A stretch of DNA of 55,568 nt from an uncultured Sutterella sp. (GTDB lineage: Bacteria; Pseudomonadota; Gammaproteobacteria; Burkholderiales; Burkholderiaceae_F), in the NCBI GenBank assembly GCA_900544335.1, contig UQUS01000012.1, forward strand, positions 1-55,568, given 5' to 3'. Shown here piece after piece: positions 8,098 through 16,654 of this stretch. How positions within the stretch are numbered: position 1 is the first letter of the stretch; every line of letters starts with the position of its first letter. The translations under genes were made by a program, and so were the position numbers. The notes beneath the pieces were generated by a model. It did no database searches and was not told where the DNA came from. It saw only the letters and a list, made by a program, of their open reading frames with translations.

Positions 8098-10212
8098 CTA
8101 CTTTGCGATGCGGATACGCGCATCGACGGCAACGGCTTCGCCCGTTGTCTCCGAAATCATCAAGGGGTTGATATCGAGTTCGCACACGTGCGGATACTCA
8201 CAGGCAAGTTGAGAAAGCCGCAAAAGCGTTTCTTCAATTTGCTCTATTTTGGCAGGCGTTGTTCCGCGCGTACCTTTTAAAAGCGAGTAGGAGCGAACGG
8301 AACGAACCATATCTTTGGCATCGGCATCGGTTAAGGGGGCAACGCGGAACGTAATGTCCTTTAAGACTTCGACGAAAATTCCGCCTAAGCCGAACATCAT
8401 CAGCGGTCCGTACTGCGGGTCAACCGATAGACCGCAAACCATCTCACGACGCCCTCGGACTTGTTCTTGAATGAGAACGCCCTTAAGACCGACCAAAAGA
8501 TTCTTTTCCTTGAGTTTTTCCATCAAATCGGCATATTCACGCCGCAGCATCGCCTCATCGGTGATGTTAACGCGCACTCCGCCGACATCGGTCTTGTGCG
8601 AGGTGGTCTCGGAAACCATCTTCATGACAACCGGATAGCCGATTTCTCGGGCAGCTGAAAGTGCCTCTTGCTCGGTTGTAGCCAACTTGGCACGGCACAC
8701 ACGAATGCCGCAGGAGGCCATCACATCAAGGCTTTCTTGCGTCGTAAGTTCCTCACGCCCCTGTTGCTTGAGGCTCTCGAAGATGCTTTGAATTTGGGCC
8801 GTATCGAACTCAAACGAAGGAACGCGTCCGGCAGGCTTTTTAACCCATTCGCTCTGGCGGCATAGCTGCGCTAAGGCATCGACGGCTTCTTCGGCGTACA
8901 TAAAGAAGGGAACGTTGGGTTTGACGTCCGAGAGCGTGCTGAAAAAGGTGTTATCGGTCATAAAGACCCCGATTAAGGGTTTGTCGGGATGTTTTTCTTT
9001 GGCTCGGCACACAGCTTGAGCAACGGCCGTGTCTTTAAGACCCAAGAACGGCAGGTAAATCACCAGCGCTGCATCCACACCGGGGTCCGACAAAACGGTA
9101 TCCAGCGTTTTTTCGTAATGCTCCAAGGGAGCCGAAGCAATCATGTCGACCGGGTTTTTTACGGAGGCGACAGCCGGCAAGAATTCGCGTAACGCTACTT
9201 GAGTTTGCTCCGAAAGGCGCGCCACGGTAAGACCGTGGGCGCTTACGGCATCGGCGGCCATAATGCCCGGCCCCCCGGAATTGGTGATGACGGCAATGCG
9301 ATTGCCGGCCGGAAGCGGCGAGCGCGAGAAAACCTTGGCTGTAGCAAATAGGCTTTGTAGGGACGTTTCCCGAATGACACCGCACTGCTTTAGGAGGGCA
9401 TCTGCGGCTTTGTCGGAACCCGCAAGAGATCCGGTGTGAGAACTTGCGGCACTTGCGCCTGCTTCGGAGCGCCCGGCCTTTAAGGCCAAAATCGGCTTTT
9501 TCTTGGAAACGCGTTCGGCTGCCTTGCGAAAGGCCGCCGGGTCGGGAATCGATTCCATGTAAAGGAGAATCTGACCGACATCATCATCGTTTTCCCAGTA
9601 TTCGATGGCCGTCGTGGCGTTCACATCGGCTTGATTGCCGATGGAGATAAATTGCGCAAAGCCGATATTCAGGTCCTTGAGGATATTCAAAATACCGCCG
9701 CCCAAAGCGCCCGACTGAGAGACAAAGCCGATGTCGCCGCGTTCCGGGAGAGACTCGGCAAAACACCCGTCCATCCGAATGCTCGGATGTGTGTTCACAA
9801 CGCCTAAGCAATTGGGGCCGATGCAACGCATCTTGTAGTCGCGGCACTTTTTCAAAAGTTCGGCTTCAAGAGTTGCGCCGGCGGCTCCTGACTCTTTAAA
9901 GCCGGCGGAAATCACGCACAGACCTCCGACACCCTTTTCGTGGCACTCATCGATGACGGAAAGAACGTGTTTGGCATTGATGACAATGATGGCCAAATCC
10001 ACGGGACCTTCGATCTCTTTAACGGAGGCGTAGGCCTTAAGGCCGCCGATGGTGTCGGCCTTGGGATTGACCGGGTACAAATTGCCGGTAAAGCCGTATT
10101 CGGTTAAGCGTTTCAAAATATCCGACCCGATGGTGTGTTCTTTGGTCGAAGCCCCGATCAGCGCAATGCTCTTGGGTTTCATAATCGGATTTAAAGAGGG
10201 GAATGGTGACAT
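8098..10212 (-). CDS. ADP-forming acetate/acyl-CoA ligase, fused subunits
   Basis: Enzymes of this family interconvert acyl-CoA, ADP and phosphate with a free acid, CoA and ATP, often to gain ATP from acyl-CoA breakdown. The roughly 704-residue protein shows an N-terminal CoA-binding Rossmann domain (SIALIGAS, residues 15-22), a succinyl-CoA ligase-like middle part with the phospho-histidine His259 in SSHTGSLAGSD, and a C-terminal ATP-grasp domain (from about 470, with SHKTDVGGVRV). The alpha and beta parts are joined in one chain. A TTG precedes the ATG at 10212; GGAG nine bases upstream supports the ATG. The gene starts 4 bp after dsbC-like ends and is last in its operon. Distant relatives include protein acetyltransferases, but a GNAT domain is absent. 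Confidence 0.88.
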   Translation of the reverse strand: MSPFPSLNPIMKPKSIALIGASTKEHTIGSDILKRLTEYGFTGNLYPVNPKADTIGGLKAYASVKEIEGPVDLAIIVINAKHVLSVIDECHEKGVGGLCVISAGFKESGAAGATLEAELLKKCRDYKMRCIGPNCLGVVNTHPSIRMDGCFAESLPERGDIGFVSQSGALGGGILNILKDLNIGFAQFISIGNQADVNATTAIEYWENDDDVGQILLYMESIPDPAAFRKAAERVSKKKPILALKAGRSEAGASAASSHTGSLAGSDKAADALLKQCGVIRETSLQSLFATAKVFSRSPLPAGNRIAVITNSGGPGIMAADAVSAHGLTVARLSEQTQVALREFLPAVASVKNPVDMIASAPLEHYEKTLDTVLSDPGVDAALVIYLPFLGLKDTAVAQAVCRAKEKHPDKPLIGVFMTDNTFFSTLSDVKPNVPFFMYAEEAVDALAQLCRQSEWVKKPAGRVPSFEFDTAQIQSIFESLKQQGREELTTQESLDVMASCGIRVCRAKLATTEQEALSAAREIGYPVVMKMVSETTSHKTDVGGVRVNITDEAMLRREYADLMEKLKEKNLLVGLKGVLIQEQVRGRREMVCGLSVDPQYGPLMMFGLGGIFVEVLKDITFRVAPLTDADAKDMVRSVRSYSLLKGTRGTTPAKIEQIEETLLRLSQLACEYPHVCELDINPLMISETTGEAVAVDARIRIAK

Positions 10213-10216
10213 CAAA

Positions 10217-10930
10217 CTATTCTCCGTGTTTAGGGGTTAAACGGGCTTGTAAGTCGCCTGGGGCTAGGCTTCCGGCTTGTGTTGTGCCGTCAGAAAAAAT
10301 AATGACAGGTGTCCCGGCAACGCCGAGGCGTCGTCCGAGGGCAAGGTTGCGGTCTAGGGCCGACGCGTCGCACTTTCTTGCTTCACCGGTAGGTTCCTTG
10401 CCTTCGAGCATGTAGTCTTGGAAGGCTTTGGCCGGATTTTCTGCGCAGAAAATCTTGCGCGATAAAGCGCGTGACATCGGTGTCGGGTGCAAAAAGTTAT
10501 AGACCGTCACATTCCCGACTTGACGAATGGACTGCTCTAAAAGTCGGCAGTACGTGCAGCGCGTATCGGTGAAAACGGCAAGGCGCCTCTCGCCTTTACC
10601 GTAAACGACTTTGACGGCATCTTGAAGCGGGAGTGTCTCCCAGGAAACCTTCGAAAGCTCGGCTAAGCGCTCCTGCGTCAGATCGCGATTTTTCTTGGTG
10701 TCGAGAATGTGACCGGCAAAGACAAAGCGCACCGAGGAATCCACGTAAAAAATCTTTTTGTTGACGATGACTTCCCATAGATTCATCATCGGCATTTTTT
10801 TCACGCTTTCCGGTTTACTCTGAAACGTTTTTTCAACAGCGCGGGAAACGGCATCGCTTTCGGGCGAGGCAAACGAGGGGGCCGAGCAGAAAACGGCAAA
10901 GCTCAGAACAAGGGGCAAAATCCGTTTCAA
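10217..10930 (-). CDS. dsbC: periplasmic thiol:disulfide isomerase, DsbC/DsbG family
   Basis: DsbC-type proteins reshuffle wrong disulfide bonds in the periplasm. The start is taken as TTG at 10930: AAGGAGAG lies about five bases upstream, and the product then begins with a clean signal peptide (KRILPLVLSFAVFCSAPSFA) of a 237-residue protein. An ATG ten codons earlier lies inside anmK and has no comparable site. The DsbC N-terminal dimer domain is followed by a thioredoxin fold with active site Cys125-Thr-Tyr-Cys128 and the cis-proline loop GVAGTPVIIF. The usual DsbC site is CGYC, so CTYC is a variant. The anmK stop is 10 bp upstream, consistent with operon reading. Confidence 0.88.
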   Translation of the reverse strand: MKRILPLVLSFAVFCSAPSFASPESDAVSRAVEKTFQSKPESVKKMPMMNLWEVIVNKKIFYVDSSVRFVFAGHILDTKKNRDLTQERLAELSKVSWETLPLQDAVKVVYGKGERRLAVFTDTRCTYCRLLEQSIRQVGNVTVYNFLHPTPMSRALSRKIFCAENPAKAFQDYMLEGKEPTGEARKCDASALDRNLALGRRLGVAGTPVIIFSDGTTQAGSLAPGDLQARLTPKHGE

Positions 10931-10940
10931 ACGTCTCTCC

Positions 10941-12044
10941 TTAATGCGGATAGAGGGCACCTAAGACGCGCAGTCCGCGTGCATGGGTGGCTTCACAAAG
11001 GTTGCCCGGGCGACCCACAATGAAAGCGCGCGCCAACCAGGCAAATGCCAGGGCCTCCACGTGCATCGGGTCGATGCCGAGCTCGGCGGTTGTAGCGACA
11101 TGGGCCGGATGGGAAAGCTCGCCGATGCGGTTAAGCAAAAGCGTGTTTTTCGTGCCGCCGCCGCATAGGTAGATTTCCCGTGCCCCCTCACAGGCTTGAG
11201 CCACGGTTCGGGCCGTCAGTTCCAAAAGGGTCCTTTGAACGTCTTCGGGGCGTTCATCCGAAAGAACGCTTTTAACCCACGCTAAGTTAAATTCTTCGCG
11301 TCCCGTACTCTTGGGCAGACGACGAGCAAAGTACGGATGGCTTAAAAGGCGCGTCAGGAGGTCGTCGCAAACCGTTCCGGTTTTTGCCCAAGCGCCGTCC
11401 GCATCAAATGGCGCTCCGGTATGTTCCGCACACCAGGCGTCCATCAGGGTATTGCCCGGGCCGCAGTCAAATCCTGAGACTGGATAAAAGCGTTGCCGCT
11501 TTCCCGGGAGCCGCGTGACATTGGCAATGCCGCCTAAGTTCACGACGGCGCGCGAGGCGTCGGAGGAAAAAAGCGCTTTGTGAAACGCAGGAACTAACGG
11601 GGCTCCTTCGCCCTCGGCTGCCAGGTCCCGCGAGCGAAAGTCCGCTACGACATCGATGCCCGTTAACTCAGCCACAAGCGCCGGATAGTTCAGTTGTAGG
11701 CTCCAGCCCTTGGCCGGGCGGTGCCGTACGGTTTGTCCGTGGACGCCCAAGGCCCGCACGTCGTTGCGCGGAATCTGTGTGGCATCGATTAGGTCAAGCG
11801 CCACTTCGGCATAAAGACGCCCGAGCGTGACCGTAAGGTCCCCGGCGCGTTCGATTTCATTGTCTCCGGGCGTACAGAGAGAACTCAGAGAATCGCGTAA
11901 TTCTTGCGGATACGGCGCAAATAGGTGTCCGATAACGCGCGGTTTCTTGCCGGAAAAATCGGCGGCAACGGCATCGACGCCGTCTAGGCTTGTGCCCGAC
12001 ATCAGTCCGATGTAAAAGGGCTTATCGTGTTCGTGTTGATTCAT
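10941..12044 (-). CDS. anmK: anhydro-N-acetylmuramic acid kinase
   Basis: AnmK opens and phosphorylates 1,6-anhydro-N-acetylmuramic acid released from wall turnover, giving MurNAc-6-phosphate for recycling. The hallmark N-terminal motif GLMSGTSLDGVDAV is present, with further family blocks GVHGQTVRHRP, VNLGGIANVT, DCGPGNTLMDAW and CGGGTKN. The start at 12044 gives 367 residues, the normal length; an upstream ATG would add 28 residues unlike the family. GGAG lies nine bases before this ATG. The first codons overlap the end of the M23 peptidase gene by 23 bp, and both act on peptidoglycan, which supports joint transcription. Confidence 0.95.
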   Translation of the reverse strand: MNQHEHDKPFYIGLMSGTSLDGVDAVAADFSGKKPRVIGHLFAPYPQELRDSLSSLCTPGDNEIERAGDLTVTLGRLYAEVALDLIDATQIPRNDVRALGVHGQTVRHRPAKGWSLQLNYPALVAELTGIDVVADFRSRDLAAEGEGAPLVPAFHKALFSSDASRAVVNLGGIANVTRLPGKRQRFYPVSGFDCGPGNTLMDAWCAEHTGAPFDADGAWAKTGTVCDDLLTRLLSHPYFARRLPKSTGREEFNLAWVKSVLSDERPEDVQRTLLELTARTVAQACEGAREIYLCGGGTKNTLLLNRIGELSHPAHVATTAELGIDPMHVEALAFAWLARAFIVGRPGNLCEATHARGLRVLGALYPH

Positions 12045-13455
12045 TGGGTTTTGCTCCGGAGACTTGCACGCGTCGCAACAGCGAAAGCTTTTCCTGCAAG
12101 GGCGCAATGCGTGCTTCCATTTTGGCAATCTGATACGCAGACAAGGTCTTCGTATCCGGAAGTTTGGCTGTCATCGGGTTAATCTGGGTTCCGCTCATAA
12201 TGAGTTCGTAGTGCAAGTGGGGACCGGTTGCCAGGCCCGTCTGTCCGACTTTACCGATTTGTTCGCCGTGGTAAACATCGCTTCCCACACGAATGTTCGG
12301 GGCAATGCTCGATAAATGCGCATAGACCGTCTGGCAGTCCGGGCCGTGCTGAATGCGAATGTATTTGCCGTAGCCTGTTCCTAAGCCCGCAAAGACCACT
12401 TTGCCGTCCGCAGCAGCGCGCACTGTCGCACCCCACGGGGCCCGAAAGTCCGTTCCTCGGTGCGGGCGTAACACGCCGGTAATCGGGTGACGACGAAGCG
12501 GGGCAAATTCGGAACTGACCTTTTGCACATCCAAGGGAACACGCATGAAGGTTCGGCGCGTCAAAGTGCCTTTGCTGTCGTAGTAATTGCCACCTTGGTT
12601 GTCGTCGGGAAACCAGAAAAATTCCCGTGTTTTGCCGTCTTTTTCAAATTGCATCGCAAGTAGCTTACCGATACGCACGAAACTGCCGTCGATGTATTTA
12701 CTCTCGTAGATGACGCGAAACGCTTCGCCTTGAGCCAGGTTATTGACGACATCGCGGTCGTAGTCAAAAGCTGCGTGCATTTGCGCAATGACGGCCGTCG
12801 GGATATTGCTTTTCTGTAGGCTCGTGCTCGGAAGGCCTCGAACCGTTCCCTCGGCCATCACGAGCTGAACGTCGTAGGAAAAGGGCTTTTCCGAGACCGT
12901 AAGACCTGAGGGGTCCCGCGCCACTTCCAGCACTTTCGGTGTCGTGTCATCGTCGATATAAAGCCGCAAGGACACAAGCCCCCCGCTTTCCAAAGTCGAG
13001 GCGGTGACGTATTGCCCGGGTTGCGGGCCTAAAAGAGCGCGGGCTGCAGCCTTTTTTTCAATGAAGACGGCGGCATCGGCATCGCGAATTCCTAAGCGCG
13101 ATAAAAGCGAGCGCAGGGTATCGGAACTCGTTACGTACGTTTCGTGCATGACCGAATCGTCTTTTTTTCCGATGCTTTCCATCTGCGATCGCAAATCGGG
13201 GAGGCGAATTTCCAGACTTCTTTGCACACGGGCCAAATGCTGCTCGGGAACATCGGTTGCCGTCGATCCCGGGCCCGAAGGTGTAAGGACCAAAAGAGCG
13301 GCCACGGCAAGCGGCGTCACTAAAGCCGCCGCCCCGATCATCAGGGAGGCACGCAGGGGCGTTTTGGCACACGCCGGGTTGTGCCGGGCTAAAAAAGACG
13401 CTGCGCTTTTACTGATGTGTCGCAGTTGTTTTCCGATTAAATCCGGAGAGGTCAT
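12022..13455 (-). CDS. membrane-anchored M23 (LytM-type) peptidoglycan endopeptidase
   Basis: The 477-residue protein has one N-terminal membrane segment (about 38-60), a long periplasmic part with a helical/LysM-like spacer, and a C-terminal M23 domain. The zinc motifs of an active enzyme are present: HRGTDF (His and Asp), YAHLSS and HLHYEL. It should cut peptide cross-links during wall growth, in the manner of MepM of E. coli. The start is the ATG at 13455, facing tyrS on the other strand. It heads an operon with anmK, dsbC-like and the acyl-CoA ligase gene. Confidence 0.93.
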   Translation of the reverse strand: MTSPDLIGKQLRHISKSAASFLARHNPACAKTPLRASLMIGAAALVTPLAVAALLVLTPSGPGSTATDVPEQHLARVQRSLEIRLPDLRSQMESIGKKDDSVMHETYVTSSDTLRSLLSRLGIRDADAAVFIEKKAAARALLGPQPGQYVTASTLESGGLVSLRLYIDDDTTPKVLEVARDPSGLTVSEKPFSYDVQLVMAEGTVRGLPSTSLQKSNIPTAVIAQMHAAFDYDRDVVNNLAQGEAFRVIYESKYIDGSFVRIGKLLAMQFEKDGKTREFFWFPDDNQGGNYYDSKGTLTRRTFMRVPLDVQKVSSEFAPLRRHPITGVLRPHRGTDFRAPWGATVRAAADGKVVFAGLGTGYGKYIRIQHGPDCQTVYAHLSSIAPNIRVGSDVYHGEQIGKVGQTGLATGPHLHYELIMSGTQINPMTAKLPDTKTLSAYQIAKMEARIAPLQEKLSLLRRVQVSGAKPNESTRTR

Positions 13456-13518
13456 CTAGAAAAAGAAATTCCTGTCGCCCTAAAGGGGCTTTTTACCCGT
13501 GTAATTCGAACGGTCCAT

Positions 13519-13569
13519 TATAATAAAGCACCGTATTTTTTCCGTTTTTACACCCGCTTAAGGCGGGTG
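13519..13569 (+). promoter_or_regulatory. tyrS promoter -10 box and leader hairpin
   Basis: A perfect TATAAT stands at 13519-13524; no good -35 box sits at normal distance. Downstream, CACCCGC (13551-13557) and GCGGGTG (13563-13569) form a 7-bp hairpin in the probable leader, 21 bp before the tyrS ATG. Confidence 0.5.
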
Positions 13570-13590
13570 AAATCTTTACGAGATATTTCA

Positions 13591-14856
13591 ATGGCTGACG
13601 AGGCAAAGACAGAAGAAAAAAAGTACCCGGTAACGCCGGAAATCACCGAGGCGATGGCGACCATTCGCCGCGGTGTCGATACGCTTCTTTTGGAAAGCGA
13701 ATTAGAACAGAAACTCGCCAGGTCCCGTGTGACCGGCAAACCCCTGCGTTGCAAGCTCGGTCTAGATCCGACGGCGCCCGACATTCACGTCGGCCACACG
13801 GTGGTGTTAAATAAGTTGCGGCAGTTGCAGGACTTAGGGCACACGGTGATTTTCCTGATCGGCGACTTTACGGCCGCCATCGGCGACCCCTCGGGTCGAA
13901 ATGCCATGCGTCCGCCCTTGTCACCCGAGCAGATTCAGGAGAATGCTGAGACGTACCTGGCGCAAGCCGGACTCGTTTTGGACCTAGCTAAAACCGAAGT
14001 GCGTTACAACTCCGAGTGGAACAATGCTTTGGGGGCCACAGGTCTTATTCGTCTTTGCTCGCGCTATACATTGGCGCGCCTTTTGGAGCGCGATGACTTT
14101 GCCAAGCGCTACGAGCAGGGCGTTCCTATTGCCATGCACGAGATGATTTATCCCTTAATGCAGGGGTACGACTCGGTCGCGCTTCAAAGCGATATCGAAC
14201 TCGGCGGTTCCGATCAGCGCTTTAACCTCATTGTCGGACGCGAATTGCAGCGCCAGTACGACCAAGAGCCGCAGTGCATTCTGACGATGCCGCTCCTTGT
14301 GGGTTTGGACGGCGTCAATAAGATGAGTAAGAGTAAGCATAACTACATCGGCATCACCGATACGCCCGATGAGATGTTCGGAAAAGTGATGAGTATTTCC
14401 GATACGCTCATGTGGAATTGGTATGACTTACTGAGTCTTAAGAGTAATAGCGAAATCACGACCCTTAAAGAAGAGTGCCAGAACGGACGCAATCCGCGCG
14501 ATGCGAAAGTGGCGCTTGCCAAGGAAATTATCGAGCGCTTCCATAGTAAGAAGGACGCCGATGCGGCCGAAGCGGAATTTAATTCACGATTTAGGGCCGG
14601 AGCAGTCCCCTCGGACATTGCCTCGGTGACGGTCGCAGCCCCCGAAGGCAAAATCGGCATTGCCCGCATGATTAAAGAGGCGGGCTTAGCACCGAGTAAC
14701 GCCGAAGCTAATCGCAACATCGAGCAAGGCGGTGTGCGTATCGAAGGCGAGCGCGTGACCGATAAGGGACTTCAGATGGCGCCGGGGACCTACACGGTTC
14801 AGGTCGGAAAACGCCGCTGGGCGAAAGTGACGGTTATCGCGGGAGGCGCCCAATGA
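13591..14856 (+). CDS. tyrS: tyrosyl-tRNA synthetase
   Basis: TyrS charges tRNA-Tyr with tyrosine in the cytosol. This is a class I synthetase: the HIGH-type motif reads HVGHTVV (in PDIHVGHTVVLNK) and the KMSKS motif is intact (KMSKSKHNYIG). A C-terminal S4 RNA-binding domain follows (about 360-421, with NRNIEQGGVRIEGERV). The ATG at 13591 gives 421 residues; a GTG eight codons earlier lies inside a hairpin and is less likely. The ribosome site is weak. The last codons overlap dtd by 4 bp (ATGA), so charging and chirality proofreading of tRNA are coupled. Confidence 0.96.
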   Translation: MADEAKTEEKKYPVTPEITEAMATIRRGVDTLLLESELEQKLARSRVTGKPLRCKLGLDPTAPDIHVGHTVVLNKLRQLQDLGHTVIFLIGDFTAAIGDPSGRNAMRPPLSPEQIQENAETYLAQAGLVLDLAKTEVRYNSEWNNALGATGLIRLCSRYTLARLLERDDFAKRYEQGVPIAMHEMIYPLMQGYDSVALQSDIELGGSDQRFNLIVGRELQRQYDQEPQCILTMPLLVGLDGVNKMSKSKHNYIGITDTPDEMFGKVMSISDTLMWNWYDLLSLKSNSEITTLKEECQNGRNPRDAKVALAKEIIERFHSKKDADAAEAEFNSRFRAGAVPSDIASVTVAAPEGKIGIARMIKEAGLAPSNAEANRNIEQGGVRIEGERVTDKGLQMAPGTYTVQVGKRRWAKVTVIAGGAQ

Positions 14857-15290
14857 TTGTTGTCTTACAGCGCGTCACACAGGCGCACGTGACGATTGAG
14901 GATAAAACGGTCGGTCAAATCGGCAAGGGACTCATGGTTCTTGTGTGTGCCGAACGGGGTGATACGGATGAAAAGGCGCGTCTTTTGGCGCAGCGGCTGT
15001 TACGGTACCGCGTTTTCGAGGATGAAAACGGCAAGATGAATTTGTCGGTGACGGACGTCAAGGGCGGACTGTTACTGGTCTCCCAATTTACGCTGGCTGC
15101 CGATACGACACGCGGCAACCGTCCGAGTTTTACGCCGGCAGCGCCCCCCGATGAAGGTAAGCGGCTTTTCGATATCTTTGTGCAAGAAGCCGAAAAGAGC
15201 GGCCTGACGGTTCAGACCGGTAAGTTCGGAGCCTACATGCGCGTTTCTCTTGTTAACGACGGTCCCGTGACCTTTACGTTACGCAATTAA
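14853..15290 (+). CDS. dtd: D-aminoacyl-tRNA deacylase
   Basis: DTD removes D-amino acids, classically D-tyrosine, and glycine wrongly attached to tRNA. The 145-residue protein has the two signature blocks SQFTLAA (substrate-site Ser-Gln) and NDGPVTF (the Gly-cis-Pro motif that excludes L-amino acids). It starts in the 4-bp ATGA overlap with tyrS, which makes functional sense since D-Tyr-tRNA is the best-known substrate. Its 3' end overlaps the convergent sensor kinase gene by 4 bp. Confidence 0.97.
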   Translation: MIVVLQRVTQAHVTIEDKTVGQIGKGLMVLVCAERGDTDEKARLLAQRLLRYRVFEDENGKMNLSVTDVKGGLLLVSQFTLAADTTRGNRPSFTPAAPPDEGKRLFDIFVQEAEKSGLTVQTGKFGAYMRVSLVNDGPVTFTLRN

Positions 15291-16654
15291 TTCGGATTCT
15301 CGCTTGTTATTCGGTCTTTGACGCTTAAAAGCGGAAGCGTCAGGCGCATTTTTAGGCCGTGCGGGGTGATGTTTTCAGCATTGAGCGTGCCGCTGTGACG
15401 GATGGCGGCGCGCTTAGCAATGGCCAAACCTAATCCGAATCCGCTTCCTGTTGCCTGATTGCTTCCGCGAACAAAGGGTTCGAAAAGTCGAGCGATGTCG
15501 CTTTCGGCAATGCCCGGGCCCGAATCACAAATCTCCACGGTAACCATCCGGTCCGTTTTCCGAGCGAGAACGGACACAGTGGTGCCTGCCGGAGAAAAGC
15601 GCAACGCATTGCGAATGAGATTTTCCAGAGCACTGGCAATCGAATCAATATGGGCGAGCACCGGAAGCGCGGCATCGGAGGTAAGCGTCACGCGCACGTT
15701 CTTGGCACTTCCTTCAAAATCAGCGTCTTCCACGATGGTTTCTAAAATCGGCACCAAGTCGGTTGTCTCAAAGTGCATCGGGGCGTTCTCATCGAGCCTG
15801 GCGTAGGTTAAAAGCGCCTCAACGAGGGTATCTAGGTTTGCCACTTCCTCTTCGATGCGCTCGACGGCTTGACGGCTTTTTGTCGGGTCCTTTTCAAGAA
15901 GAGCCAGAGCCACGTCAATGCGCGCCAAGGGGCTTCTTAACTCATGGCTTACGTCGTGAAAGAGCGTCTTTTGGCGTTTCAGGAGCCCGTTGATTTTTTC
16001 TGCCATGGCGTCGTATCGCTTCGCTAGATCCCCGATTTCATCGTAGTTATGCCCGACAAGCGGCGCAATTCGATCTCCGAAATTGCCCTCAGTGGCCCGT
16101 CGCATGGCCCAGTCGAGTTTGCGGATGGGCTTGGTAAAGTTCCATGCGAGGAGCCCGGCTACCAGAGCCGTCGAAAAGAGAGCCAAAAGCACATGCACCC
16201 ACCACGGCGTGCGCCAAAACGCCATGCCCCAGAAGTGCTTGGGTTTGTCGGTGCGAACGGCAATAAAGCGAAGTGGGTCGCCCTCAATCGTTTTTGTCAC
16301 GATGCGCGAGGAGACAGCAGGGTCCGTAAGTTGCGCTTGGGTTTTGTTCGGGAGCGTGCGTCCGGAGATTTCCTCTCCGGCAGCATTAAGAACGAAAATC
16401 GCAGGACGAACATTGCGCTTTTCATCCAAAAGCCATTTGATGAGCACGTCTTTTCCGCCCCACTGAGCAATCCCGAGAGCGGTGCTTACAGCGCGTTGTC
16501 CGGGAAATTCAAAATCGACGGTTTCAAAGGCGCTCGCGGCATACTTTTGATAGCTTGCGCTGATAATCCAGACACACAGACCGAGCACCAGGAAGACACT
16601 TAAAAGCCCGGTGAAAAGCTTTAAAAAAATGCCGCTGAAAGGTCGCTGTTTCAT
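15287..16654 (-). CDS. sensor histidine kinase of an OmpR-type two-component pair
   Basis: This inner membrane kinase of 455 residues has a first membrane helix at about 11-33, a periplasmic sensor part (34-150), a second helix (about 152-173), a HAMP linker (174-226), the phospho-acceptor His237 in HDVSHELRSP, and an ATPase domain with N box ENLIRNALRFSP, G1 DSGPGI and G2 GFGLGLA. The small periplasmic loop and HAMP resemble CpxA. Its start overlaps the regulator stop by 4 bp, so regulator and kinase are made from one message. The stimulus is unknown; envelope stress is a reasonable guess because the divergent operon encodes an efflux system. Confidence 0.9.
   Translation of the reverse strand: MKQRPFSGIFLKLFTGLLSVFLVLGLCVWIISASYQKYAASAFETVDFEFPGQRAVSTALGIAQWGGKDVLIKWLLDEKRNVRPAIFVLNAAGEEISGRTLPNKTQAQLTDPAVSSRIVTKTIEGDPLRFIAVRTDKPKHFWGMAFWRTPWWVHVLLALFSTALVAGLLAWNFTKPIRKLDWAMRRATEGNFGDRIAPLVGHNYDEIGDLAKRYDAMAEKINGLLKRQKTLFHDVSHELRSPLARIDVALALLEKDPTKSRQAVERIEEEVANLDTLVEALLTYARLDENAPMHFETTDLVPILETIVEDADFEGSAKNVRVTLTSDAALPVLAHIDSIASALENLIRNALRFSPAGTTVSVLARKTDRMVTVEICDSGPGIAESDIARLFEPFVRGSNQATGSGFGLGLAIAKRAAIRHSGTLNAENITPHGLKMRLTLPLLSVKDRITSENPN

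Noticed and set aside
13567..13590. GTG start for tyrS
   Set aside because: It lies within the leader hairpin, and the extra eight residues are not conserved in the family.
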